A DNA stretch of 64,000 bases, taken from NCBI GenBank assembly GCA_949316495.1, contig OX439007.1, positions 14,233,479 through 14,297,478 on the forward strand, read 5' to 3'. The translations under genes and the position numbers were made by a program. This DNA comes from Amphiduros pacificus (taxonomy: Eukaryota > Annelida > Polychaeta > Phyllodocida > Hesionidae). Below the pieces are notes generated by a model that saw nothing but the letters and a program-made list of their open reading frames with translations, searched no databases and was not told the origin of the DNA. Shown piece by piece: positions 1 through 11,560 of the stretch (position 1 is its first letter; every line of letters begins with the position of its first letter).

Positions 1-1124
1 AAAGGTTAATATAAAGATATGCATAAGGTATATTGTCAGATTCTTACCACGATATCCCATAGGACCCCGTTAATCAGTATCTGGTCGAATTCACTTCTCA
101 AACAACTACCGCTCAGGCACCTTTTAGCCATAAGTAAAGATATAAAAAAAATCCAATCTGAAAGTCCTTCACCTATACATTAAATGAAAAAAAAAATCAA
201 CTTTATTTTAAGATATATCTGTTTATTGTTGTACTATTTTTTATGAAATTATGCAATTCAGTATGTACAAGAATGTACATTTTTATGTCAAAATATCTTA
301 ATGACTTTTTATGATAAATCAGCGTAAACAAATATTTTGTATATTACATGAATTATGCATTGTTCAAAGTGGGTATAATGAAGTGAACTCCGCATCATCC
401 TGCTCACAACCATTGTGTCGGTGAATGTCCATTTTTATTATTTTGCACGAGGTAAGACAGTTCAGGACCAACATCTGCCTACCTGAAACTGAGTCTCCTT
501 TGCACATGTAAAAATCCACAGTGGGCTGTCAATCTATGAGAGTACAAAAAGAAACGTAGCAGTGTAAGCTGGGTTGTCTCCTCAGTCAGGATTTTTGACG
601 TGTTCTTCGATAACTGGAGGAGATACTGTCTGCTCCTATTGCTAGTGTTTTGAGATATTTCATTCTAGCACATACATGTGATATACAACGTTATAATCTT
701 GGTCTTGAATAATTTTCTTGGAAGCGAAGCAAATATAACGAACCAAATCAACACTTTTGTTATCTCATAAATGCACACATTTTTTAAATATTAAATATGT
801 TAATTATAGGGCAGTTAATATTCCATCATAAAAACAGACCATACTCGATAATCACCCCTGATACATTCTGAACAGTACGTAACTACATAGAGAAATGACC
901 TAAAGTCGATTTCTTTCAAGATGAGGGACTGACTAGTTGATTAGCAACAGCCCTTTCAGTGAGCTTAGAGATATAAGCTAAGTTTGAGACAAGTCTATAA
1001 TTTTTCTCAATATGTTCTAGACCAAGTTTCCTCAAGAGGTGTGTAATAATTGCGATTTTCATACTTACTGGTACTGATGAATCAGATAGTGATTTATCAA
1101 TAATAGTAGTAATGATAGTTAGAA
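1..1124. other. AT-rich noncoding DNA
   Basis: No open frame, RNA gene or clear repeat structure was recognised. The composition is AT-rich with short homopolymer runs, as in the other intergenic parts of the window. Confidence 0.5.
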
Positions 1125-1391
1125 AGGAGACGCCAATACCTTATGTAAATTGGACAAATATGATTTATTTTCAAATTCACAAATAAATCTGTTAATATCA
1201 ATTGCAGCCAATTTACTATTGGCGCTAGGACATTTAATTAAACACATTACATTATTCATCACATTCAACACTTACAATTACCGTACATATCATAATAGTT
1301 ATACACATTATAATTAAACATAAATACAGACATGTACAGTACAGTACATGTGTATATGTTGGTCATATTACATATATATTGCCATATGCCC
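1125..1391 (-). repeat. Split direct repeat B2 (element 3' terminus)
   Basis: This 267-bp block recurs at 1650-1916 with an offset of exactly 525 bp and about six substitutions. It forms the outermost 3' end of the retrotransposon on the minus strand. A spacer of 59 bp (1392-1450) separates it from A2. Confidence 0.9.
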
Positions 1392-1450
1392 TACCATCGT
1401 CTAATTCCCAATTCCTCGTTGTAACATTGATAAAAGGGTGGGATGGTGGG

Positions 1451-1643
1451 AAGGCTTTACGCTAAACTTCACGTGAAAGCTTCCCGACGCTGCTTCTGGC
1501 TAGACTGGTGGGGTGACCCTAAGGTCTCATTTATATATTCCCCTGGGGGGGACCCCCTGGTGACATGTGACACCAGTGCGGGGCAATTAACCGTCTGACC
1601 CGCTCTACCCTTCTAACATACTTTATACTCATATAAAGACTCC
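1451..1643 (-). repeat. Split direct repeat A2
   Basis: This 193-bp block is nearly identical to 6641-6833, with one visible substitution. It lies between B1 and B2, as expected for the 3' copy of the A repeat in split-direct-repeat elements. It is GC-richer than the flanks and contains a short palindromic stretch around CTTTACGC/GAAAGCTTCC and a C/G-run pair. Confidence 0.92.
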
Positions 1644-1649
1644 TTAGAG

Positions 1650-1916
1650 AGGAGACGCCAATACCTTATGTAAATTGGACAAATATGACTTATTTTCAAA
1701 TTCACATATAAATCTGTTAATATCAATTGCATCCAATTTACTATTGGCGCTAGGACATTTAATTAAACACATTACATTATTCATCACATTCAACACTTAC
1801 AATTACCGTACATATCATAATAGTTATACACATTATAATTAAACATAAATTCAGACATGTACAGTACAGTACAAGTGTATATGTTGGTCATATTACATAT
1901 ATATGGCCATATGCCC
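1650..1916 (-). repeat. Split direct repeat B1
   Basis: Internal copy of the B repeat. It directly follows the recombinase region in element polarity and is separated from A2 by only 6 bp (1644-1649). Confidence 0.9.
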
Positions 1917-1976
1917 ATGGGATAGTGGTGTCTATCCTAAGGCCAGAAGATATGTGATAGTGAATACTAATGGATG

Positions 1977-3007
1977 TTACTTTGAATTGTGAGTTGCAAG
2001 TCGTTTTGCGAATTGCAGTTCATGCTTTGTTGTGTCTCGGATGTACCCCATGTAGGCGTTAGACTGCCATTGGCCCAGCATAGCTACCTCCCACCCCTGC
2101 CAGTTACCAGTACCTGCCTGCGTGGCTGCTCCACTTCTCAGGCTGTGACTTGAATAACTGGTTGAGGGTCGGCCAGTGCTACTGGCTAGGCTCCTGATAG
2201 TCTTATTAAAAATGTGCTTCGGTATTGGGGACCCTGACTGAAATGCAAACAATGGGCTGTCGCCTGGCAACTGGCCTGTACTGGCCCTTATTGAGAGATA
2301 TTGCCACATGCAGCATGGGGCGCAGATATCTTTTTCAGAGCACCCTATTGCCTTTTTTGTGCCTTCTAACCTGGTTTTGGTTCGGCATATAGTGAATCTC
2401 ATGTATCTTTTATTTTTGGACTGACCAAACTTAATCTGGGATAATGAAGGGGGGGGGGGACGACCCATGTGCCCCCAGGTGAATTTACCCCGAAATACTC
2501 CGCACCTCTTAGACACCCGAAAAAACCTAGTGTCAATGCCGCCCTCCAGAGGGAGCCCATGTAGTCTCTAGGGAGTATATTGCACATGTCATGGAGTATA
2601 CCAAATGTGATAGGCAATTTTTTAGTGGGGGGTGGTGCCTGAATTAGCATGGCCCTTTGTACCATCATGACCCTGGGGGTATTAATTGGTGGTGGGTCAT
2701 ACCCATGAATGATGTGCAGTGATCTGATTGCTGCCAGATATACAGATATTGTGTTTGGGGTGAGAGACGGACCACTCTTACCTGGTTTGCTGTTCATATA
2801 CGCTATATACCGCAATATTGTCTGCTCGGTTGCAGGTATTGCTTCCAACCCAAAAGTAATGCAGAATTTTTTGTACTGAGCCTGGGCTGATGAATACGTC
2901 CTCCTGGTATTAGCCTGGATTCCGTTGGCCATCAGTAATGCCACTTTCTCGTCCAAACCTGCAAGATACCCTGATTGGTTTAGCCGAGGGCTAAGTGAGA
3001 CGTGCAT
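1977..3007 (-). pseudogene. Tyrosine recombinase (YR) region of the retrotransposon
   Basis: The N-terminal part resembles the helical, SAM-like core-binding domain of phage-integrase-type recombinases. It is followed by a box with the first catalytic arginine (ending GCLRGAEY). The C-terminal part holds a HSLR box and a terminal tyrosine in the context GYIRD, matching the R-H-x-x-R-Y signature. In DIRS-order elements this enzyme joins the circular DNA copy to the genome in place of a DDE integrase. It sits last in the element, just before B1. The region is broken. Identification of the family is firm; current activity is not expected. Confidence 0.82.
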
Positions 3008-3422
3008 GATGGGTATCGATATATTGCCCGAGTGGCAATAATTAAATAAAAGTAGCTATGTGCTAAACCCTATCATGAATTCCACTGAGGAATAGTATAA
3101 GGAACCTGTCGCTAAGGTAGTGTAGTTCTTTAACTGGATATGACCAGCTTTACAAAAGTTAGCTTGTTAGCTTTACGAGCTATGATTTGACTTACATCTT
3201 TTTTAATCAATTAAATATTACATTTGCATCTTGATTACATTTTTACATTTACATTAATCTGGCTTACACTGTGTAAGTACACATTATTGCATTATTACTA
3301 ACATATGCAAGCATTATAACACAAAATAGAAATATGATCTATATTATTAATAGGTAAATTATTATTATTGTTAACATAACATAATATCATGCTTTGATTC
3401 TTTATGATGAGTACTCATACAT

Positions 3423-3706
3423 ATATTAATACTTCGCGTATTATGTAACAAGCCTGAGGTGCGTATGCTACCCCTCGAACACCTTAGTGAACTTGATAAC
3501 GTCCTGGTATTAAAAGTCATATAGTATGAGTGTGCTGGTCATAGTTGATTATTCCTTGCGTAGTCATCACATATTAATACTTCGCTTTTATGAATATATA
3601 ACAAGCCTAGGGTGCGGTTAGCGACCCTCACACACTTATTAGTGAACTTGTTAAACGTCCTGGTATTAAAAGTCATACATGATGGGCATTGCTGGGGTCA
3701 TTGTTG
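3423..3706. repeat. Internal tandem duplication between RNase H and recombinase
   Basis: Two diverged units of about 120-135 bp begin at 3423 and 3571. Both run from ATATTAATACTTCGC through an AACAAGCCT and a GTCCTGGTATTAAAAGTCAT block to a GGTCAT-GTTG end. The second unit overlaps the 3' end of the RT/RNase H frame. Together with 3008-3422 this is the only long noncoding stretch inside the element. Confidence 0.75.
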
Positions 3707-5401
3707 TGTCGGCGTTAGGCATGACCTGACGAAACCTAGTCATATCCAGTCTGCTGAGGGAATCTGCTGCTGCGTTATATAAGGTGCCTATGTGAAAAGC
3801 TTTATAATGGATTCTATATATATTGGTGTATAGATATAGGGCTCTCACAAGATTCATTAAACATGGGTCCTTTGATTTTGCATCGTTGATACAATAGCAC
3901 ACAGCTATATTATCAATGTTCATAGCCACTTTCCTTCCTGTTAACATTGGGCCGAATGTAGCAATAGCTATGACCACCGCAGCTAGTTCCCGCCATGCTA
4001 TGGTCATGCTTTTCATCCATTGATTTTTGTTGTTAAAATCCACTACTGTCCATGCGTTGTTGTAACACGCGCCTAATCCTATGTCGGATGCGTCAGTGAA
4101 TAGGATTTCAGCCTCTGCCATTGACCACTCAGTGGGGAACCAACATATGCCGTTATGCAAACGTAGGCAACGTTGCCACCACTCTATGTCTGCTCGTGCT
4201 TCGTGGGTTAATCTGATTTTGTGGTGTAATTGCTTTGCCCTTGTGGCTAAATGGTTGAGGCTTTTGGTGATACTACTTGTGAACAGAATATTAACTTTCC
4301 TATTATTGAAAGTAGCTCTCTTTTCGTTGCATATCTCCTGCCTGATATTGATTCTAGCTCCTGAGATATATCTGAAATTCTTTCCTGAGAAATGCTGAGT
4401 TGTTCCTTGACTGTGTCTATTATTATTCCTAGAAATTCTATCCTCTTGGTGGGGCCTACTGTCTTTTTCTCCTGTATATTGAAACCTGAAGCTTTGCATG
4501 TGCTAACTATGGTGTCTAATGACCTTTTACAACCCATTGCAGTAGGAGACAGGGAAATTATGTCGTCCAGGTAATGGATCGTGTCGGCTGCTGCACCATT
4601 TTTCTTGTACATGAAATCCAGGCCCAGGGCGAAATCGTCAAATAGCCTGGGAGCACTGGTTAATCCAAATGGCAGACACGCCATTTGATAGTACTGCCTA
4701 ATGCCTTTTGAGTTAGGCCAAGTAAAACCTAACAATTTTCTGTCCTCTGGGATGACCTTGATACTCTGGAATGCAGAGGCGAGATCTGTTTTCCCCATCC
4801 AGGCCCCCTTGTATTTTTGTGCGAGTTTCACAGCATCTAATACAGTTGCATACTTGAGTGAGTATTGACTTGCATCTATGCCCTCATTGATAGCCCTGCC
4901 AGGGGGCCATGATAAATTGTGTATGATCCTGACCTTGCCTCCTGATTTTTTAGAAAAGGCCCCCAGGGGGGAAGACCTGAAACCCTGCGGGGGTTCACTA
5001 AAAGGTCCTTGAACCCTTCCTAACTGAAGATTGGTTTCTACAAATTCCGAGACATTTTTACTAAATACAGTGGCCGACGGCCAATTGTCTGAACATAAAG
5101 AAAAGTCTCTGTCCCCCTCATAACCTATCTTAACCCCTTGGAGGGCCCTATCGTAGAGTAAATCTGCAAATTCTCTATCTGGGTGATCTTTGAGATTTTT
5201 CCTCCAATATTCAGGTAGCAGGAACGTGCTTGATTGAGCTTGATGCACATTTTCCCTGCTTGATGCACAGTTCGAATGGCAATGCTCCATGACACTGACG
5301 GCAGATATGCTGTCGTTTGCAGTACTTGAACGTGCATTTGAGTAAATTGAAGTTGTTGCAAATTTCTGATGAGGGTTGTGCCTGTCGGGGCTTCTGTCCA
5401 T
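3666..5401 (-). pseudogene. Reverse transcriptase and RNase H region of the retrotransposon
   Basis: The RT part carries an LPFGLTSAPRLF box and the catalytic YLDD box (context HYLDDII), followed by the FLG box typical of DIRS-order and LTR-type enzymes. The RNase H part follows with FTDAS, a WRELAAV helix, a D-containing NIDN box and a C-terminal AADSLSR box. This gives the usual RT then RNase H order, with no separate methyltransferase domain. The product would copy the element RNA into DNA. The region is broken. The DIRS-order assignment rests on these boxes plus the split direct repeats. Confidence 0.88.
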
Positions 5402-6329
5402 ATTCCCGCACCGTCGGCCCCTGTACCGACGGTGCCGTGGAGGGAAAGGGACACTCCGACAGACGGGTATGCTGATAGCTCTTGCACCTGCTACAGCGGG
5501 CGGCAGATGCCCTAACTGCTGTAGCGTCTAATATTGTGTATACTAAATGAGAGTCAATGTTTGCAAATTCAACTGATACCTTAGATAAGTTCTGCCTATG
5601 GCGCATATCTAATGTTGCTATATTTGCCCAAGTGTATTTCTTCTCCCACTCACATATCATATCCCTATAACCTGACATTTGTTCATATAAGTACAAGCCA
5701 TGTGTGCGAACCATCAATTTCTCATATACTGACCATGCTTCTAACCATGTCTTAATGTCATATATTGACCTAGTGCGATGATTCTTGCGCCTATACTTTA
5801 TGCTACCAGTGGAATCTAGATATGTCTGCAAGTCTTGGTTAGCTTCGTAATCTATGATTATTGTAGGTAAAAATTCGTGCAATGCAACATACTCACCCAG
5901 CACAGCCCCCTTTACCACCTTCTCCGGCACGGTCTTCACGTGGCACATATCAAAGTCCGAGATATGTGCCATGTTGCGCAGTCCTGGTATGGGTCTGGTC
6001 TGTGGTGGTGCTGGCGCGAACTGAGGACGAGCTGTGCTGGGTGCCTGCTTATATTGCCCTCTGGTGTTTACTGGTTGCCATGGCTGCCAAGGGTCGCTCC
6101 CGCCAGTTATTGGTGCCCCCTGGTGGTCCGCCCAGGGGTTGCTGGCCGGGGCCGCTGGTGGATCACTGCACTTGCCTGCCAATATAACCCTATTCACCTC
6201 TTGTTGTGTATCCATTAGTAATTTAATCTGGTCCTGAATCACATTAATATTTTTTGCCATAGTCTCTAGTGTAATGTCTGACTGAACCTGCAGGCTGATA
6301 TGTGACATGTGGGACATATTTCCCGCCAC
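5211..6329 (-). CDS. Gag-like protein of the retrotransposon
   Basis: A frame of about 372 codons precedes the RT region and overlaps its 5' part, as is common in Ngaro-type elements. The N-terminal third is rich in Pro, Ala and Gln. A middle domain follows (around TWLEAWSVYEKLM), of the kind seen in DIRS-order Gag-like proteins. The C-terminus is a Cys/His cluster (pattern C-x7-C-x4-C-x3-H-x2-C-x2-C) that looks like a nucleic-acid-binding finger. It probably packages element RNA. It is placed as Gag by position and composition, since Gag sequences are poorly conserved. Confidence 0.65.
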   Translation of the reverse strand: MAGNMSHMSHISLQVQSDITLETMAKNINVIQDQIKLLMDTQQEVNRVILAGKCSDPPAAPASNPWADHQGAPITGGSDPWQPWQPVNTRGQYKQAPSTARPQFAPAPPQTRPIPGLRNMAHISDFDMCHVKTVPEKVVKGAVLGEYVALHEFLPTIIIDYEANQDLQTYLDSTGSIKYRRKNHRTRSIYDIKTWLEAWSVYEKLMVRTHGLYLYEQMSGYRDMICEWEKKYTWANIATLDMRHRQNLSKVSVEFANIDSHLVYTILDATAVRASAARCSRCKSYQHTRLSECPFPSTAPSVQGPTVREYGQKPRQAQPSSEICNNFNLLKCTFKYCKRQHICRQCHGALPFELCIKQGKCASSSIKHVPAT

Positions 6330-6640
6330 AAAAGGAATCGTGATACTTAGGGCACTTATCTGTGATACACTGGGTTCCCAGCCGGTGTCCCTGATTCGAC
6401 ATCTTCATCGGATGAGACTTCGTCCCCTGTTAGGTCTGTTGTCTCCACTGGCGGGTTCTGGCATACCCCGAGCCCGGATGGGCCTTCGTGTCCCTTCATG
6501 GGCCTACAGCACCCGCGGCAGCAGTGCGTTGCTGAGACCTTTGGCATAATGTTGGCACCTACTATGTCCAGTCCTTCATATGCCAATATGTCTTCAGACG
6601 TCTTCTGCTGTCTTCCCTAGCCTGGGAGTCCTGGGGAGTA

Positions 6641-6833
6641 AAGGCTTTACGCTAAACTTCACGTGAAAGCTTCCCGACGCTGCTTCTGGCTAGACTGGTG
6701 GGGTGACCCTAAGGTCTCATTTATATATTCCCCTGGGGGGGACCCCCTGGTGACATGTGACACCAGTACGGGGCAATTAACCGTCTGACCCGCTCTACCC
6801 TTCTAACATACTTTATACTCATATAAAGACTCC
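6641..6833 (-). repeat. Split direct repeat A1 (element 5' terminus)
   Basis: This is the 5' end of the minus-strand element, 193 bp, with one visible substitution against A2 at 1451-1643. Its position fixes the right border of the insertion at 6833. Confidence 0.92.
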
Positions 6834-7482
6834 GTAATAATATATAGTTTTGGATTCTCCTCAGTATCTTGCATATAAATTAAAGAATAAATACTAGGAT
6901 TCGCTAAGGAAGATTGAGGGAGAAGAATGGAAAAATCCAAATAATTCTAGAGTTGATCAATTGTATTATATGACTTAAATGAGAGCAAGGAAGAAAACAT
7001 CCTCGTACTGAGTGACATATGCACATCTTAATTTGTGTATTGTTTTATCTTGTCAATTCTCACTATTTACATCCATGATTTGATGTATATATTGTAATAT
7101 TGTTCCTTGATATAACCTATCATGTACTATACTATATATAGTTATATAGAATAGTATAGTATAGCATATACTAAACAATACACCGTGGTGCATTTGATTC
7201 ATTAGCACCATTTCCTCTGATTATCCAAAGCGCCTAGTTTCAATTACCAGCCACGCCATGTGTTGGCACCATTTCCTTTGATTATCTAAAGGACATAGCT
7301 TCAATTACCAGTTCTCATATGATTTTAAGCCCGACCGTGAAAGGTAAACGCATTCATGAAACCTGGAACATTCCAGGCAATTTTACGGTGCTTTAAGGTA
7401 TCTGGAACAATATATGATCTTAAAATTGACTTACAGTAGAGCCTGAAGTGTACGCTCCATTTTAACGCAATGGATCGTTTAT
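6834..7482. other. Noncoding spacer with two tRNA-like repeats
   Basis: AT-rich DNA with a palindromic ATAGTATA-rich stretch near 7125-7170. At 7200-7245 and 7265-7310 the same motif occurs twice (GGCACCATTTCCT, then GATTATC, AAAG and TCAATTACCAG). It resembles the middle of the tRNA-derived SINE family seen elsewhere in the window, so these may be two old SINE heads. Confidence 0.4.

Positions 7483-7566
<84 letters not shown>
7483..7566. repeat. (TA)n microsatellite
   Basis: About 80 bp of uninterrupted TA dinucleotides lie directly at the 5' edge of the truncated LINE. Confidence 0.95.
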
Positions 7567-7568
<2 letters not shown>

Positions 7569-7569
7569 C

Positions 7570-9190
7570 AAAGAATCCGCAAAGAAGTCATGTGAATTAG
7601 ATCCCATTCCAACATGGCTACTCAATGAATGTTTGGGAAGTTTATTGCCATTAATAAAGGCTATCATAAATAAGTCAATATCACTGGGTAGCGTACCGGA
7701 TGACCTGAAGATGGCTATTATTAGACCCTTAATTAAGAAATTAGGCCTTGAACTGATAAAGAAAAATTATAGACCGGTCTCGAATCTGGCCTATTTATCA
7801 AAACTAATAGAAAGGGCTGTGGCTACACAGTTTGTAGGTCATTTGGTTAGAAATGAAATTCAAGGGCTATTTCAATCAGCATATAAGGAATTCCATAGTA
7901 CGGAAACTGCATTGCTTAAAGTTCAGAATGACATATTAATGGATATTGATAATGGTAAAACGGTAATGCTGGTACTGCTGGATCTATCAGCAGCCTTCGA
8001 CACTATTGATCATGAGATATTATTGAATAGATTGGAAAAAAGATGTGGTATCACAGGAATTGCCCTTAAATGGTTTAGATCATACTTATCTAATAGAAAA
8101 CAATGTGTCATAATTGATGGTAAAAGATCTGAAAACATGAATATTAAATATGGCGTCCCGCAAGGCTCGGTTTTGGGACCTTTACTTTTCACTGCATATA
8201 TGGAGCCTTTATCAGATATCATTGGTAATTATGATCTCACCAATCATATCTATGCTGACGACATACAACTGTACATCACCATTGATCCTAAATCTGAAGA
8301 AACTAGAAATAGGTCTTGCATAGAGATGGAAAGGTGTATTATAGAGGTTAAAAAATTCTTAATAGAGAATAAGATGAAGTTAAATGATGGAAAGACAGAA
8401 ATGCTTTTATGTGGTAAAAGCTGTGATTTCAGAAAGAAAAATGTACCAGAAGAAATTCTAGTAGGGGAAACTAAAATTCCTAGATGAAATGCTGTTAAGG
8501 ATCTAGGGGTTATTCTAGATCAAGAACTATCTATGAAATCACAAATCAAAAAATTTGTAAAAATGGTTTCTTCCATGTAAAAAATTTATCAAGAATAAGA
8601 AATTGTCTGGATGAAAAAACTGCCAACACCCTTGCCCATGCCTTTGTTACCTCTACCCTTGACTATGGAAATGCCCTTCTTGCTGGGTTACCTGGATGTG
8701 AATTAGCTAAACTACAAAAATTACAGAACGCTGCAGCCAGGGTAGTTGGGAAACTTAAAAAAAGAGATCATATCACACAAAAACTTATAGACCTTCACTG
8801 GTTGCCTGTGAAGGCTAGAATTGATTTCAAAATAGCTCTACTAACATGGAGGGTGCAAAATGGCTTTGCCCCAAAATATTTGTCTGATTTATAAGAATAT
8901 AAACAGTTGGGTATGGGACTGCGATCTAATGATAAGAATGGATACATAGTACCTATGACTAATATGAAATCCTATGGCGACAGGGCTTTCATGGTATATG
9001 CGCCTAGGATCTGGAATGCCCTGCCCCTTGAAATGAAAAATTGTAAAACTGTAGAAACCTTCAAGAAAAAACTCTTGAAAAAAAAAAAGACATTTTTATT
9101 TAGAAAGCACTATCTTAATGAAGCGCTTAGAGCAGACCTGGTCTGATATAGCGCTTTATAAATCGTTATTATTATTATTATTATTTTATA
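7570..9190 (+). mobile_element. 5'-truncated L2/CR1-like LINE
   Basis: The copy starts inside the reverse transcriptase (LDPIPTWLL box), just after the (TA)n tract. It runs through RT, the thumb and a C-terminal region with LAHAFVTSTLDYGNAL and WNALPLEMKN boxes, and ends in a GCGCTTTATAAAT element plus (TTA)n. These boxes and the 3' tail fit the L2/CR1 group of the Jockey superfamily. The coding sequence is open for 284 codons and then has several stops and a frame change between 8487 and 8907. The EN domain and 5' region are missing, as is usual after incomplete target-primed reverse transcription. Confidence 0.85.
7633..8487 (+). pseudogene. LINE reverse transcriptase (L2/CR1-like), longest open part
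   Basis: Motifs in order: NYRPVSN near residue 47, FHSTETALL near 85, LLDLSAAFDTIDH near 115 (catalytic D), GVPQGSVLGPLLF near 178, IYADDIQLY near 206 (catalytic YADD), and KMKLNDGKTEML near 250. All three catalytic aspartates are present. The frame closes at a TGA inside the sequence IPR*NAVKDLGVILD, where intact relatives read on into the thumb. The open frame probably began much further upstream in the full element, so the methionine used here is arbitrary. Confidence 0.88.
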
Positions 9191-9339
9191 TATCCAGGCT
9201 ATAACTATGTTCATGACATAAAATATGGTGTGACATATGGTGTGCTTAGGTATCTCCACTTTATATGAGGACATATAAGTATCATAATAAGACATAGTAT
9301 TAAATCCCACTTTAAGTAGTCTTGATAATGTGGTTGTTG

Positions 9340-11035
9340 CATACTTAGCACTGATTAGATAGATTTAGCATGACTGCCATATTGATAAATTATATGTAAC
9401 ATGACTGTGGTATTGATGAGGAACATGACTACATGACATTTGTAGTGATATAGGTGAAGCATGACTGCAACATTGAGTAGATGAAGTATGACTGAAGTTT
9501 TGGTGACAGGTGAAGCAGACTTTTGTATTGAGTAGATAAATGAAGGATGATTTTTTTATCAAGAAGATAAATGAAGCATGACTACATTATTGATGCCAGA
9601 TAAAGCATGACTACAGTAGTAAGATGAAATAAGACTACAATATTGAGTAAATGACACATGGCTTTTGTATTGATGATAAAGATGAAGCATGCCTATAATT
9701 GATGGATGAAGCATGACTTTTGAATTGATGACAAAGATAAAGCATGAAATGCATGACAAAAATGAAGCATGCAAGACTACAGTATTGCTGACACTGATAA
9801 AGCATAACTATTTGACATAAAGGAAACATGACTACAGTATTGAGTAGATATGTGAAGCAAGAATTTCATATTGATGACAGAGATGAAGCATGACTTTATA
9901 TTGATGACGTAGAGGAAGCATGACTTTAGTAGACAGATGAAGCATGACTTTTGTATTGATGACATACATGAACCATGACTGCAGTATTGAGAAGACAGAT
10001 GAAGCATGACTGCAGTATTGATGAGTAAGGTTTAGCAGGACTGTAGTATGAAGTAGGTACATGAAGCAAGACTGCAGTATCAGTGACATAAATGAAACAT
10101 GACTATTGCTTGTGTTGATAGAGGAAGCATGAATACATTGAGCAGAAATATGAAGCATGATATGTATTGATGATATAGAAGAAGCATGACTATAGTAGTT
10201 AGATGAAGCACAACTTTTGTATTGATGACATAGATGGAGCATGACTTTTGTATTGATGATACAGATAAAGCATGACTACAGTATTGATGGATAGATAAAG
10301 CATGACTACAGTATTGATAACATAGAGGAAGCATGATTATTATATTAAGTAGATGAAGTATGATTTTGATGACATAGATGAAACATGACTGCAGTATTGC
10401 AGTATTGATGACAAAGATGAAACATGACGTCAGTATTGAGTATATGGATGAAGCATGACTTTTGTATTGATGATATAGATGAAACATGACTGCAGTACTG
10501 ATGAGAGAGTTAAATCATGACTTTTCAATTGATGAGTTAGATGTAGCATGACTGCAGTATTAAGTAGATACATTAAGCATGACTTAAATGAAGCATGACT
10601 TTTGTTTGTATCGATAAAATAGAGGAACATGACTACAGTACATAAGATAAAGCAAGTCTTTTGTATGACATGATTGCAGTATTCATGGATGGATGAAGCA
10701 TGACTGCAGTATTGATGACATAGAGTAATCATGATTACTGTATTGAGTAGATAGATGAAGAAGCACACATTTTGATGATAAAGACGAATCATGACTGCAG
10801 TATTGATGACATAGATGAAACATGACTGCAGTATTAATGACGATAAATGGACATGACTGCTGGATTGATGAGATAGATGTCGGATGACTGCAGCATTAAG
10901 ATAAAGCATGATTGTTGTATTGATGACACAGATGAAACATGACTTTTGTATTAATGAAATAGATGAAGAGTGGCCTTTGTATTAATAATATATGTGGCAT
11001 GACTGCAGTATTGAGAAGACCAGAAAACTGATGTA
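9340..11035. repeat. Minisatellite, about 31-bp unit, roughly fifty imperfect copies
   Basis: The unit is close to GATGAAGCATGACTGCAG followed by TATTGATGACATA, with TGCAG often replaced by TTTTG. Copies vary by short indels. The minus strand is unusually free of stops, which yields several overlapping frames of 60-160 codons rich in Cys, His, Ile and Ser. These are by-products of the array and not genes. Confidence 0.9.
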
Positions 11036-11560
11036 TTAGAATATGATATAACTTTGAAGCCTTTCTGGCATAAATGAATGTGATTATGAGCAGTAATGAG
11101 GGAAGTGTGCCATGGTCAACCCTTAATGTGCTGGGGCGGTGGTGTGTTACTAATGACCCTCAAGTCATGACAATATATTCTCACCATACAAGAAGTACTT
11201 TTATCTTTTAGTTTGACCACTTATATATCCTGAAATCAAAAATGTAATATATCTCTATAAACCCAAAACATCCATTTAGTGCATCATTAACTAAATAGCA
11301 AAAGCATATATTTCTAAAATATTACTCCAAAGAGTTTTAAAATGCAAGGCAGAGTGAATGATGACAATGTTATCACACAAATGTATCAATGTCAAAAGCA
11401 ACCTATAGTACAGCCCTGTGTAGGAATAACAATTCTGCCATTGTCCAAAGTTCAGATATTACTTCATTTGATAGTCAACATTCATGACAATGTGATCAGG
11501 CAATATATCAAGATTTGACATATTTGATCACAATTAAACCTTACAAATGTGAGCTTTGTC
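11036..11560. other. Transition DNA between two arrays
   Basis: AT-rich DNA without open frames. From about 11220 it begins to resemble decayed units of the long satellite that follows. Confidence 0.4.

Larger units (their letters stand above)
1125..6833 (-). mobile_element. Ngaro/PAT-type tyrosine-recombinase retrotransposon (DIRS order)
   Basis: The element reads on the minus strand in the order A1 repeat, gag-like frame, reverse transcriptase/RNase H, tyrosine recombinase, B1, A2, B2. This A1-ORFs-B1-A2-B2 layout is the split-direct-repeat arrangement known for PAT and Ngaro elements; DIRS1 itself uses inverted repeats instead. A1 and A2 differ at about 1 of 193 positions and B1 and B2 at about 6 of 267, so the insertion looks young. 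No methyltransferase domain was seen, which fits Ngaro better than DIRS1. The coding part looks broken, with roughly two to four breaks, so it is treated as a recent fossil. No target-site duplication was found; none is expected, because the recombinase inserts a circular intermediate. Confidence 0.88.

Noticed and set aside
5877-6237. Several plus-strand frames of 67-113 codons
   Set aside because: They are shadows of the GC-rich gag-like frame on the minus strand.
9365-10909. Series of overlapping minus-strand frames rich in Cys, His, Ile and Ser, 64-159 codons
   Set aside because: They are translations of the 31-bp minisatellite, which lacks stop words on that strand. Frame and composition follow the repeat unit.
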